Part shown: piece by piece, positions 37,025 through 45,928 of the stretch
Layout of the letters: every line of letters begins with the position of its first letter
Position numbering within the stretch: position 1 is the stretch's first letter
NCBI RefSeq assembly: GCF_000515275.1
Contig: NZ_KI911560.1
Coordinates: 1,674,001-1,738,000 of the forward strand
DNA from: Methylophilus sp. 5
GTDB taxonomy: Bacteria > Pseudomonadota > Gammaproteobacteria > Burkholderiales > Methylophilaceae
DNA length: 64,000 nucleotides
Direction of reading: 5' to 3'
The notes under the pieces: model-generated
The model's input: only the letters and a program-made list of their open reading frames with translations
The model's database searches: none
What the model was told of the DNA's origin: nothing
Position numbers and translations under genes: made by a program

Positions 37025-38701
37025 TTGACGAACTTTTTGTTTGATTTTGTGAGTCCAGCAGGTGCCATCATCCTCTCCCGTTATGCAGGATGGATGGTCG
37101 CTTTGTCTTATTTTATTGCCGTGGTTGCTTCTATCTTAGCCATGCATCTGGCCGACCTGGCCACACAGTTTCAGTTAAAAAGAGATCAAAAGGTTGCGCT
37201 GCTGAGTGGCGCCATTGCATTGGGTGCCGCCGTCTGGAGCATGCATTTTTTAGGCATGCTGGCATTCGAGCTTTGCGTCACTGTGAAATATGCGCCGCTG
37301 CCCACCTTGCTCTCGATTTTGCCCGCGTTTGTCGCCTCCTGGGCGGCGATGCGCTGGATCTCGCACACTGAGCGCGGCGTCAAACATTTATGGTTAGGTG
37401 GCGTCATTATTGGCCTGGGCATTGGTGTCATGCACTACAGCGGCATGTTAGCCATTCGCACTGCCGCCACCATGACATTCAAACCATGGTGGGTCATGAT
37501 GTCTGTGGTGGTTGCGGTGTTGTTGGCCGTACTCGCCTTATGGTTTAGGCAGCAATGTGAGCGGTTACAACGGCTACGCGCCTGGCGCCACCTAGTGAGC
37601 GGGTTGGTAATGGGGGCAGCCATTACGCTGATGCATTATGTTGGCATGGCAGCCGCCACGTTTGTGGGCATCGCCGAATTTGTCGAACCAGCACCAACCG
37701 TAGACCGCTGGTATCTGTCTACACTGGTGACCTTGGGGGCCATGACCTTGATCGGTGCTGCCATGGCGCAAAATATGATTGCCAGGCAACGTCAGCTAGG
37801 CCGTGATTTGCAATTCAAAGAACATCAAATGCGGGTGATCTTTCAAAACTCGATTGATGCCATTGTCATCACCGATGCCAAGGGCTTTATCAACATGGTC
37901 AATCGCGCCTTTGAGGGTATGTTTGGTTATCAGGCGCAGTTGATTATCGGCAAACATATTTCAAAAATGATCCCCGATTGGAAACAGTTGAATGCCTATG
38001 CCAAAAAACGCAGGCAACTGGATACGACTGAAAAAATGGTGGCCGAGCGCAAAGGCTTTCATGCCGATGGCCACGAAATCCCGCTCAGGATTGCGCTGAC
38101 CCGCGTGGTTGAAAATGAATCCAATTTTTGTATTAGTTTTTTGATGGACATGACCGCGTTTCACACCCAGCAAAACGCGCTGGAAAAACTGCTGACCGAG
38201 GACCCGTTGACTGGATTGTTTAATCGGCGTGGCTTACTCAGCCTGATGCGAGGCATTGCCAGCGGCGCGCATGCGCACAACGTGAATCGCGGCATGATTT
38301 TACTGTTTTTGGATTTAGACGGATTTAAAGCCGTGAATGACCAGCTAGGACATGCCGCAGGTGATGAGGTCTTGATCACGGTCTCACAACGCATCCCCAG
38401 CGTGCTGCGTGAGGATGATATGGTGTGCCGGTATGGCGGCGATGAGTTCGTGATTCTGCTCACCTTCACCGATCACCCGGAAACGCTCGCCAGCAAGATT
38501 GCAGACAAGCTGATCGACACCATTCAAAAAACCATCAGGCTGCAATCCGGGCAAGAAATCACGGTTGGTTGCAGTATCGGCGTGGCCTTTGCCTGGCCGC
38601 AAAAAAGAGAAGAAATTGAAGCCTTGCTGCAAAAAGCAGATGCGGCGATGTATCAGGCAAAAAAAGGAAATGCTGGAAAAGTCATCTTTTCCAGCATTTA
38701 G
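37025..38701 (+). CDS. MHYT-PAS-GGDEF diguanylate cyclase
   Basis: A 558-residue membrane sensor. Residues about 15-235 form the seven-helix MHYT domain with the repeats MHFLGM, MHYSGM and MHYVGM, a putative copper/O2/CO/NO-sensing motif. A PAS domain follows (about 275-380, IFQNSIDAIVITDAKGFI). The C-terminal GGDEF domain (about 390-555) has an intact active site, CRYGGDEFVILL, and an upstream inhibitory RxxD (REDD). It should make c-di-GMP. The start is a TTG at 37025; GTG at 37049 is an alternative. Confidence 0.9.
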   Translation: MTNFLFDFVSPAGAIILSRYAGWMVALSYFIAVVASILAMHLADLATQFQLKRDQKVALLSGAIALGAAVWSMHFLGMLAFELCVTVKYAPLPTLLSILPAFVASWAAMRWISHTERGVKHLWLGGVIIGLGIGVMHYSGMLAIRTAATMTFKPWWVMMSVVVAVLLAVLALWFRQQCERLQRLRAWRHLVSGLVMGAAITLMHYVGMAAATFVGIAEFVEPAPTVDRWYLSTLVTLGAMTLIGAAMAQNMIARQRQLGRDLQFKEHQMRVIFQNSIDAIVITDAKGFINMVNRAFEGMFGYQAQLIIGKHISKMIPDWKQLNAYAKKRRQLDTTEKMVAERKGFHADGHEIPLRIALTRVVENESNFCISFLMDMTAFHTQQNALEKLLTEDPLTGLFNRRGLLSLMRGIASGAHAHNVNRGMILLFLDLDGFKAVNDQLGHAAGDEVLITVSQRIPSVLREDDMVCRYGGDEFVILLTFTDHPETLASKIADKLIDTIQKTIRLQSGQEITVGCSIGVAFAWPQKREEIEALLQKADAAMYQAKKGNAGKVIFSSI

Positions 38702-38722
38702 TGTTTAGATGAAGAGATGCGT

Positions 38723-38962
38723 TTAGGCTTTTCTGAGCACGCGCGAAATAAAGATCAGGAACACCGCGCCAATGGTAGCCACAATAATGCTACCAACAAG
38801 GCCGCCACTGGCACTTAAGCCCAGCAAACCAAACAGCCAGCCACCAACCACCGCGCCCGCAATGCCTAAAATCAAATCCCAGATCAGGCCAAAGCCATCA
38901 CCCTTCATAATCAGACCAGCCAGCCAACCTGCAATAATACCAACGACTATTGTCCAAAGCAT
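38723..38962 (-). CDS. GlsB/YeaQ/YmgE-family small membrane protein
   Basis: A 79-residue glycine-rich protein with three hydrophobic helices. It starts MLWTIVVGIIAGWLAGLIMK and has LILGIAGAVVGGWLFGLLG, the transglycosylase-associated (YeaQ) family pattern. These proteins are often induced by stress; biochemical role unknown. GGGAG precedes the ATG. Confidence 0.88.
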   Translation of the reverse strand: MLWTIVVGIIAGWLAGLIMKGDGFGLIWDLILGIAGAVVGGWLFGLLGLSASGGLVGSIIVATIGAVFLIFISRVLRKA

Positions 38963-39080
38963 GTGAATCTCCCTTTGTTGTTGTGATGAAACCGTATGCT
39001 AACCAAAGTGGTTGCTGCAATCTGTCAGTGGTTGTAGGAACTGCCTGTCAGAAAAGACTGGCAAGCTGGCGCGCCTCGAG

Positions 39081-39299
39081 TTATTTTTTTAACCCCACCA
39101 GCACCATCGCCACCCCTGCCACCAGCACAATAATGCTCAATGCTTGCGGAATTTCGACGTCTTTAGTGATTTCTGCACTGGCCTCCAGAGAGCCGAGTTT
39201 AGCCACGGTTTCTTTGCTTTCATAGCTAAAGCCCTTGAAAACCAATCCAGCTACGCCAAAAGCGACCAAGATAATGCCGATCATAAGCGAAGACTTCAT
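39081..39299 (-). CDS. Small two-helix membrane protein (DUF3185-like)
   Basis: A 72-residue protein with an N-terminal helix (IGIILVAFGVAGLVF), a polar mid-part with SKETVAKLGSLEA, and a C-terminal helix (LSIIVLVAGVAMVLVG). The 'Y.(K/S)(E/K)ET..LG...' mid-part resembles DUF3185-type proteins. GGAGGGT lies before the start. Function unknown. Same orientation as the YeaQ-like gene and possibly a stress-related pair. Confidence 0.68.
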   Translation of the reverse strand: MKSSLMIGIILVAFGVAGLVFKGFSYESKETVAKLGSLEASAEITKDVEIPQALSIIVLVAGVAMVLVGLKK

Positions 39300-39409
39300 C
39301 GCGTACCCTCCAAATAAGTCATGTGATGTATTACCTTAACATACGCTGCAGGTTTAATGTGCGGCTTTGCTGCCAGGTGTTGCTCGCTTAAACCAATCTG
39401 CTTGCTGTT

Positions 39410-39685
39410 TTAATAAACAGCATCATGATCACCCACATTGATAGGAGTGATCTCATTATTTTGAATAATCAACTCCAAGGTAATACGATACGACAGATTG
39501 ATAGACACAGAGTGCAAGCCGCTTAATTTGCCAGCGAGTGGGTATAAGCGCAATGAGGGGTGATGCGGGTTGGCTTCAAGCAACTGTAATGTTTTTAAGT
39601 ATTGCGACCGTAACTCAGGATGGCGTTTTAAAAAGCGTGCAGCCCGCTTATTGTATTGCTCGGTAAAAACTAAATTGAAACTCAC
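39410..39685 (-). CDS. RelE/ParE-family toxin of a type II toxin-antitoxin pair
   Basis: A 91-residue protein with the RelE-fold layout: FTEQYNKRAARFLKRHPELR at the N-terminus, PLAGKLSGLHSVSINLSYRI in the middle and a C-terminal VGDHDAVY like the YoeB/YafQ/RelE 'G.H..VY' end. Such toxins cut mRNA at the ribosome or act on gyrase. It lies 15 bases after the antitoxin gene. The fold call is fairly sure; the exact target is unknown. Confidence 0.82.
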   Translation of the reverse strand: MSFNLVFTEQYNKRAARFLKRHPELRSQYLKTLQLLEANPHHPSLRLYPLAGKLSGLHSVSINLSYRITLELIIQNNEITPINVGDHDAVY

Positions 39686-39700
39686 TTTAGTTCACCGCTA

Positions 39701-39964
39701 TTAAGGCTGATTGAAATGATCCAAACGTGTCAAATGTGCTTCAGCGGATTCTTTGACAAACTTGCCTTCTGCCAAATTAGCGCGACTTTCAGCCAGCGCC
39801 GCTTCCAATTCACACTCGCGTAAATAGTGGTACTGCGCTAAGTCCATCACCACATATTTATCTTTGCCACGCACAGAAACAACCACCTCTGTTTGCCCTT
39901 CCAGAGAAGCTTCAATGGCGGCAACGCCTTTAGTTTTTAAATCATTTGCGGTCAACTGTTGCAT
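39701..39964 (-). CDS. Phd/YefM-family antitoxin
   Basis: An 87-residue protein with the Phd/YefM N-terminal DNA-binding part (MQQLTANDLKTKGVAAIE, then VVVSVRGKDKYVVMDLAQY) and a charged C-terminal helix that would wrap the toxin. The start is placed at the second ATG because AAGG sits eight bases before it. It is expected to repress its own operon. First gene of the pair with the RelE-like toxin. Confidence 0.85.
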   Translation of the reverse strand: MQQLTANDLKTKGVAAIEASLEGQTEVVVSVRGKDKYVVMDLAQYHYLRECELEAALAESRANLAEGKFVKESAEAHLTRLDHFNQP

Positions 39965-40079
39965 GATTAGCATCCTTAATGGTGCGATTGATCGTATTTT
40001 AAACCATATTCTGTGATGCGAAAAATATTAAGAGAGACCGTCACTTATCTCTGCATTTAGGTTGATGATCAACGCATCA

Positions 40080-42836
40080 TTAATGCGCGCTTTCCCAATT
40101 GCTGCCGCTACCCACTTCAGCCAGCAACGGTACATCCAGCGTCGCCACACTTTGCATCAGTTTTGGCAGATTTTCCTGAATCAGCGCCAGCTCGGCGTCG
40201 GGTACTTCCAGCACCAGTTCATCGTGTACTTGCATGATCAGTTTGGTCTGCAATTTTTCGGCGGTCAGCCATTGGTCGACTGCAATCATGGCCAGTTTGA
40301 TCAGGTCGGCGGCGGTGCCTTGCATGGGTGCGTTAATGGCTGCGCGTTCGGCGCCGTTGCGGCGTTGCACATTGGCGCTGTTGATTTCGGGCACCCACAG
40401 GCGGCGGCCAAAGTAGGTTTCTACATAGCCTTGCTGTTTGGCTAGCGCGCGGGTGTTTTCCATATAGGCTTTCACGCCTGGGTAGCGCGCAAAATAACGT
40501 TCGATATAGTTGGCGGCGGCGCTGCGCTCAATGTTGAGGTTTTGTGCCAGGCCGAATGCGCTCATGCCGTAAATGAGGCCGAAGTTGATCACTTTGGCAT
40601 AGCGGCGCTGTTCGTTGTCGACGGCGGATTTTTCTACGCCGAAGATTTCAGCTGCTGTCGCGCGGTGAATATCTTCATTGTTGGCAAACGCGGTGAGCAT
40701 GCCTGCATCTTGTGATAAGTGCGCCATGATGCGTAATTCAATTTGTGAATAGTCAGCTGACACGATATGCGCGCCTGCTGGCGCCACAAATGCCTCGCGG
40801 ATGCGGCGGCCTTCGGCAGTACGCACCGGGATATTCTGCAAGTTGGGGTCAGAGCTCGCCAGGCGGCCGGTAATGGCGACGGCCTGGTTATAGTTGGTGT
40901 GCACGCGCCCGGTCTGCGCATTGATCATTTTGGGCAGTTTGTCGGTGTAGGTCGATTTTAGTTTGGCCAGGCTTCTATGTTCCAGAATCACTTTGGGCAA
41001 AGGGTGGTCGAGCGCCAGTTCCTGCAACACATCTTCGTCGGTAGACGGTGCGCCAGACGGCGTTTTTTTCAGCGGCTTGATGCCCAATTTACCAAACAGA
41101 ATCTCTTGCAGTTGTTTGGGGCTGCCGAGGTTAAACGGTTGCCCGGCCAGTTCAAACGCTTGTTTTTCAATGTCTACCAAACGCAGGCCGATTTCATTGC
41201 TCTGGCGATTAAGCATATGGCTATCAATCAATACGCCGTTTCGCTCTATGCGTTGCAGCACCTGCATGCTAGGCAATTCAATCTGTTGATAAATAAAATT
41301 GAGTTTGTCCGAGGCGCTCACTTGCGGGTAAAGCGCCTGGTGCAACTGTAGCGTAATGTCTGCATCCTCAGCGGCATAGTCAGCAGCTTGCTCAACGGTG
41401 ACCTGGTTAAAGCTGACTTGTTTAGCCCCTTTGCCTGCGACGGTTTCGTAGCTGATAGGCGCGATGCCTAAGTGGCGTTCACTGAGTTCGTCCATGCCAT
41501 GGCCTTTGTGGCTCTCAAACACATAAGACTCCAGCAACGTGTCATGCGCCACGCCTTGCAACTGGATGCCGTGATTTGCCAGCACATGCATATCGTATTT
41601 GAGGTTTTGGCCCACTTTTTTAATCGCGGCATTTTCCAGCATCGGCTTTAACTTACTCAGTGTGGTTGCCAATGGCAATTGTTCTGGGGCGTCAAAGTAG
41701 TCGTGTGTGAGTGGCACGTAAGCCGCTTCGCCGGGTGTCACGCTAAATGAGACGCCAACAATTTTTGCCTGCATGGCGTCGAGTGAGGTGGTTTCAGTGT
41801 CAAAACACACCAGTTCTGCTTGCTGTAGCTTTGCGAGCCAAACATCTAAATCAGCCTCGCTGAGGATGGTCTGGTACTGGCGGCGCGTGTCTGGGGTGTA
41901 GCTGTGTTCAGGCTGCGATGGTGGCTGGCTGATTGCCGTGCTTGCTGTTGTGTCAGTGGTGCTGCCATCAGCCAGTTTATCCAGATCACGCTTCCAGCTG
42001 CGGAATTCAAAATGGTCAAACAAGGCCAGCAGTTTTTCTTTATCTGGCGTTTGCGTTGTCAGTTCGTCAAAGCTTTCACATAAGCCGACATCGCAGCGTA
42101 TGGTAATCAGCTCACGCGCTGTTGGCAGCCAGGGCAGGGCTTTGCGCAGGTTTTCACCCACGACCCCTTTGATATTGTCGGCATTGGCAATAATGTTATC
42201 GAGTGTGCCGTATTCGGTCAGCCATTTGACTGCAGTTTTCGGGCCCACTTTTTCTACGCCGGGCACGTTGTCTGCGGTATCACCGACCAGAATCAGGTAA
42301 TCAATGATCTTGTCTGGCGGGATGCCAAATTTATTTTCAACACCGGCTACATCCAGCACATCATCGGTTTTGCGGAAGGCGTCACGCATGGTGTTAACGA
42401 CGGTGATGTGCGCATTGACTAACTGCGTGATGTCTTTGTCACCGGTAGAGATAATGGTTTTAATGCCTTGTTGTTCGGCTTGTTTGGCCAGAGCGCCAAT
42501 CACGTCATCGGCTTCTACACCTTCTTCAATAATCAAGGGCCAGCCCATCGCACGTATCGTTTCATACAAGGGCTCGATTTGCACGCGCAAGTCATCCGGC
42601 ATGCTGGCACGATTGGCCTTGTATTCGGCGTAGAGGTCGTCACGGAAGGTTTTGCCTTTGGCGTCGAACACACAGGCGCTGTAGTCAGAGGGGTAATCCT
42701 TGTGCAGGCGGCGCAGCATATTGAGCACGCCTTGAATCGCACCAACCGGCTCATTGGCCGAGTTGCGCAAATCAGGCATGGCGTGAAAGGCGCGATAAAG
42801 GTAACTGGAACCGTCTACCAGAAGCAAGGTTTTCAT
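40080..42836 (-). CDS. polA: DNA polymerase I
   Basis: A 918-residue family A polymerase with all three domains. The 5' nuclease spans about 1-285 (LLLVDGSSYLYRAFHAMPDL, VGDTADNVPGVEKVGPKTA). The 3'-5' exonuclease spans about 320-510 with intact acidic residues (CFDTETTSLD, YDMHVLANHG). The polymerase spans about 520-918 (DYSQIELRIMAHLS, RRYAKVINFGLIYGMSAFG, MQVHDELVLEVP). It removes RNA primers and fills gaps in replication and repair. Length equals E. coli Pol I. Confidence 0.98.
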   Translation of the reverse strand: MKTLLLVDGSSYLYRAFHAMPDLRNSANEPVGAIQGVLNMLRRLHKDYPSDYSACVFDAKGKTFRDDLYAEYKANRASMPDDLRVQIEPLYETIRAMGWPLIIEEGVEADDVIGALAKQAEQQGIKTIISTGDKDITQLVNAHITVVNTMRDAFRKTDDVLDVAGVENKFGIPPDKIIDYLILVGDTADNVPGVEKVGPKTAVKWLTEYGTLDNIIANADNIKGVVGENLRKALPWLPTARELITIRCDVGLCESFDELTTQTPDKEKLLALFDHFEFRSWKRDLDKLADGSTTDTTASTAISQPPSQPEHSYTPDTRRQYQTILSEADLDVWLAKLQQAELVCFDTETTSLDAMQAKIVGVSFSVTPGEAAYVPLTHDYFDAPEQLPLATTLSKLKPMLENAAIKKVGQNLKYDMHVLANHGIQLQGVAHDTLLESYVFESHKGHGMDELSERHLGIAPISYETVAGKGAKQVSFNQVTVEQAADYAAEDADITLQLHQALYPQVSASDKLNFIYQQIELPSMQVLQRIERNGVLIDSHMLNRQSNEIGLRLVDIEKQAFELAGQPFNLGSPKQLQEILFGKLGIKPLKKTPSGAPSTDEDVLQELALDHPLPKVILEHRSLAKLKSTYTDKLPKMINAQTGRVHTNYNQAVAITGRLASSDPNLQNIPVRTAEGRRIREAFVAPAGAHIVSADYSQIELRIMAHLSQDAGMLTAFANNEDIHRATAAEIFGVEKSAVDNEQRRYAKVINFGLIYGMSAFGLAQNLNIERSAAANYIERYFARYPGVKAYMENTRALAKQQGYVETYFGRRLWVPEINSANVQRRNGAERAAINAPMQGTAADLIKLAMIAVDQWLTAEKLQTKLIMQVHDELVLEVPDAELALIQENLPKLMQSVATLDVPLLAEVGSGSNWESAH

Positions 42837-42931
42837 TGTGCGTTCTCGTGAATCAAATCAATGGCGTATTTTACGCATTTCAAAGCGACTTCATGTACAC
42901 TAATTTGGATTGTTATTTGAAAGATAGATGT

Positions 42932-43657
42932 ATGAATAGTCAAAAGCTACCGAGCATGGTGGAGCCGGAGTTGTTGGATGGCGATGATGTTTCCCATGAG
43001 TCCTGGCGTGCCTTTGAGATCATGGCCGAGTTTGTTGGGGCAACTGAAAGTCTCAAAGCCATCATGCCTGCCGTGTCCATTTTTGGCAGTGCGCGTACCA
43101 AGCCCGACCATCCTTATTATTTGCTCACCGAAGAAATTGCGCGTTTATTGTCAGACTCAGGCTTTAGTGTGATTTCTGGTGGCGGCCCCGGCGTGATGGA
43201 GGCAGCCAACAAAGGCGCGTTCCCTGGCCGTGGCGCCAGTGTCGGCTTGAATATCAGGCTGCCGTTCGAGCAGCATGGCAATCCTTATCAGGATATTGGC
43301 ATCAGCTTTAAATACTTTTTTATGCGCAAGGTGATGTTTGTTAAATATGCCAGCGCCTTTGTGGTGATGCCGGGCGGCTTTGGCACGCTGGACGAGGTGA
43401 TGGAGGCGATTACGCTGGTGCAAACCGGCAAGAGCCGCAAAATCCCGATTATTTTAGTCGGTAGCCAGTTTTGGGCCGGGCTGGTCGACTGGTTACGCAA
43501 TACGCTGGTGGCTGAGGGCATGGCGTCTCCTGGCGATATGGACCTGATTCAGATCATTGATGAGCCGCAGCAGATTGTGGATGCAATTTTTAAACACTAT
43601 GAAACCACCGGTTTTGAGCTCACCCCCACCGAGCGCAAGATGCAGCTTTATCTGTAA
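42932..43657 (+). CDS. LOG-family protein (TIGR00730; nucleotide 5'-monophosphate nucleosidase-like)
   Basis: A 241-residue Rossmann-fold protein with both LOG motifs: SGGGPGVMEAANKGA and PGGFGTLDEVMEA. These proteins cleave AMP or cytokinin riboside monophosphates, releasing the base. The start is placed at MNSQKLPSM, closest to homologues; an upstream ATG at 42836 adds 32 unrelated residues. It is divergent from polA. A hairpin terminator follows. Confidence 0.88.
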   Translation: MNSQKLPSMVEPELLDGDDVSHESWRAFEIMAEFVGATESLKAIMPAVSIFGSARTKPDHPYYLLTEEIARLLSDSGFSVISGGGPGVMEAANKGAFPGRGASVGLNIRLPFEQHGNPYQDIGISFKYFFMRKVMFVKYASAFVVMPGGFGTLDEVMEAITLVQTGKSRKIPIILVGSQFWAGLVDWLRNTLVAEGMASPGDMDLIQIIDEPQQIVDAIFKHYETTGFELTPTERKMQLYL

Positions 43658-43672
43658 ATGTTTGCCTGGTTG

Positions 43673-43702
43673 TGCCCGGTCAGTCTTGCCGGGCATTATT
43701 TT
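43673..43702 (+). terminator. Intrinsic terminator after the LOG gene
   Basis: Stem TGCCCGG / CCGGGCA with a 9-base loop, followed by TTATTTTG. Confidence 0.72.
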
Positions 43703-43780
43703 GTAAGTTTATTATGAGTGCAGTGACCGCCAGCGCGTGGGTTTTTGCTAGAATAGTCATCACTGACTAAGGAGTCCTCC

Positions 43781-44122
43781 ATGCGTGATTTTTCCCGTTT
43801 ATTGCTGGCCATCTGCATTGCCGCCATTGCGATGCCAGTATGGGCTGCCGCCCCTAAAGATGCAGAGCTGCTTGAGGAGGTGCCGCCGCCGCCCAAGGTG
43901 ATTGAAGGGCAGCCGATTGACCAGCCTAGTGTTGCCAAGCGCAAAGATGGCGAAAATGACGTTGAGGAATATAGCCTGAATGGCGAGGTTTATATGGTAA
44001 AAGTGACGCCACCAAGTGGTAAGCCTTACTACCTGCATCGCGAAGACCGCAATGGTGACTGGGTGCATGATGGCCCGACACGCCCACTCTCCGTTCCTAA
44101 ATGGATTCTGTTTCGATTCTAA
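43781..44122 (+). CDS. DUF2782-family periplasmic protein
   Basis: A 113-residue protein with a signal peptide (cleavage likely after PVWA). A Pro/Glu linker follows (EEVPPPPKVIEG), then a small domain with EEYSLNGEVYMVKVTP and YYLHREDRNGDWVHDGP, ending VPKWILFRF. This matches the DUF2782 family, whose genes typically lie next to polA and thrB in Betaproteobacteria. Function unknown. GGAG before the ATG. Confidence 0.82.
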   Translation: MRDFSRLLLAICIAAIAMPVWAAAPKDAELLEEVPPPPKVIEGQPIDQPSVAKRKDGENDVEEYSLNGEVYMVKVTPPSGKPYYLHREDRNGDWVHDGPTRPLSVPKWILFRF

Positions 44123-44161
44123 TTCTGATCGCCTGCCATCACTGGCGGGTTAGCACATACC

Positions 44162-45088
44162 ATGTCTGTTTTTACCACCCTGAGTTTAGATGAAGTGCGC
44201 CAGTGGCTGACGCCTTTTAATATTGGCGAGTTGCATACCTTGCGCGGCATTGCTGCCGGTATCACCAATACCAATTATTTCGTTGAAACCAGTCAAGCGC
44301 GCTTTGTGCTCACTGTGTTTGAAAAAAACGATTTTGATGAGCTGCCCTATTTTGTCCATTTGATGACGCATTTGTCACGCCATGGCATTTTATGCCCGCG
44401 GCCAATTGTGGATACTAAAGGCACGGCCTTGCAGCGTATTCACGGCAAACCGGCTTTAATGGTGAGTTGCCTGCAAGGCAGCGATGTCAGTCAGCCCAAT
44501 TTAAAACAGATTGAGGCCGTGGCAAAGACATTGGCACGCATGCATGTGGCCGGGCTGGATTTTCATGAGCAGTCACACAATCAGCGCGGGCAGGGCTGGC
44601 GCGTCATGACCGCGCAACAGGTGATGCCAAAACTGGCGCCAGTACAGCAGCACTTGCTGCAAGAAGAATTAGAGTTTCAGCATGGCCTGGATTTATCACG
44701 ATTGCCACATGGCGTGATTCATGGTGACTTGTTCCGTGACAATGTGTTGTTCGATGGCGATGCGTTGGGCGGCTTTATTGATTTTTATTATGCTTGCCAT
44801 GATGTGCTGGCTTACGATATAGCGATTGCGGCCAATGAGTGGTGCGTCGATGCGACTGGCAACTTTGTCGATGACAAGCTGGCGGCCTTTATGAGCGCCT
44901 ACCAGTCAGAACGGCCATTTACCGAGGCCGAGAAAAAGCATTGGCCTGCCTTGTTGCGTCGCGCTGCCTTGCGTTTCTGGTTATCGCGCCTGTATGATTT
45001 TTATTATCCGGTGACCGGTGAGCTGACACATGCCAAAGACCCTGCGTATTTTGAGCGGGTGCTGCTCAATCGCAAAGTTTTAACTTAA
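44162..45088 (+). CDS. thrB: Homoserine kinase (ThrB, APH-fold type)
   Basis: The 308-residue kinase phosphorylates homoserine in threonine synthesis. It is the aminoglycoside-phosphotransferase-like form used by many Proteobacteria. It shows MSVFTTLSLDEVRQWL, AGITNTNYFVET, and the catalytic loop VIHGDLFRDNVLFD with GGFIDFYYACHDVLAYDIAI. It overlaps the next gene region by one base, suggesting coupling. Confidence 0.94.
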   Translation: MSVFTTLSLDEVRQWLTPFNIGELHTLRGIAAGITNTNYFVETSQARFVLTVFEKNDFDELPYFVHLMTHLSRHGILCPRPIVDTKGTALQRIHGKPALMVSCLQGSDVSQPNLKQIEAVAKTLARMHVAGLDFHEQSHNQRGQGWRVMTAQQVMPKLAPVQQHLLQEELEFQHGLDLSRLPHGVIHGDLFRDNVLFDGDALGGFIDFYYACHDVLAYDIAIAANEWCVDATGNFVDDKLAAFMSAYQSERPFTEAEKKHWPALLRRAALRFWLSRLYDFYYPVTGELTHAKDPAYFERVLLNRKVLT

Positions 45089-45117
45089 TGATTCAAGAAT
45101 ATAAAAAAGGGATACAC

Positions 45118-45903
45118 ATGACAGAAACCGGGAGCCAACGCGGTGTGCGCTGGGTGAAAGAAAGCGTGGCTTTGTTCCGAACACAGCCGCATGTCTGGAT
45201 GTTGTGTTCGCTGGCTTATATCGTGATTTTCATGGTCTTGCCCTCATTGCCCATGTTAGGCTTTTTGGGCTTGATTTCAGTGGTCATTTGGCCGGTGTGC
45301 ATGGCATTGGTGGTGATGTTATACCGCCAGGTAGATTTGCAGGGCAGTATGTCACCGCCGGCGGTATGGCATCAATTGCAACAGCACTTTAAACCATTGG
45401 TATTGCTCGGCGCCAGTTGCCTGGTCTATGCCGTATTAGCCACCTATTTGCTTAGCAGCGAGCTTGCTTCACTGATTTCGCATGCGCCAACCAAAGCCGG
45501 CATGACCGAGTCACAAATGACGCTGTTTCTTGAAAACACCCTGTCTTTTATCGTCAAGGTGTTACTGCTGTTGCTGCCGTTGTTTATTGCCACCTGGTTT
45601 TCGCCCATGCTGATTGCCTTAAATGGCTACCCCTTGCTCAAGGCGATTAAATCCAGCATTGCAGGCATGTTGCAGTACACCGTGCCAATGGGAGTTTCCT
45701 GGCTGGTGATGACGATTGGTATGCTGGTGGTGATGCTGGGCTTGGGGCTGGTGATTGGTATTTTAGGCGCGTTAATCCCCATGTTGGCACAGTTGCTGAT
45801 GCCACTTTTGGTGTTTGCCGCGTTGCTGGTGATTAATGCCTTGATGTTTGCTTTTCAGTACATCAGTTATAAAGACGTTTTTAGAGCTGCTCCGCAGGCA
45901 TAA
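45118..45903 (+). CDS. BPSS1780-family multi-pass membrane protein
   Basis: A 261-residue inner-membrane protein with about six hydrophobic segments. The N-terminus GVRWVKESVALFRTQPHVW is typical of the BPSS1780 family of betaproteobacterial membrane proteins. Later segments are very Leu/Met rich. The start is set at MTETGSQRG with AAAGGGA upstream; an ATG at 45088 overlapping thrB would add 10 residues. Function unknown; probably co-transcribed with thrB. Confidence 0.8.
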   Translation: MTETGSQRGVRWVKESVALFRTQPHVWMLCSLAYIVIFMVLPSLPMLGFLGLISVVIWPVCMALVVMLYRQVDLQGSMSPPAVWHQLQQHFKPLVLLGASCLVYAVLATYLLSSELASLISHAPTKAGMTESQMTLFLENTLSFIVKVLLLLLPLFIATWFSPMLIALNGYPLLKAIKSSIAGMLQYTVPMGVSWLVMTIGMLVVMLGLGLVIGILGALIPMLAQLLMPLLVFAALLVINALMFAFQYISYKDVFRAAPQA

Positions 45904-45928
45904 ACCTGTTTTTCTGCCTGGGCAATCG

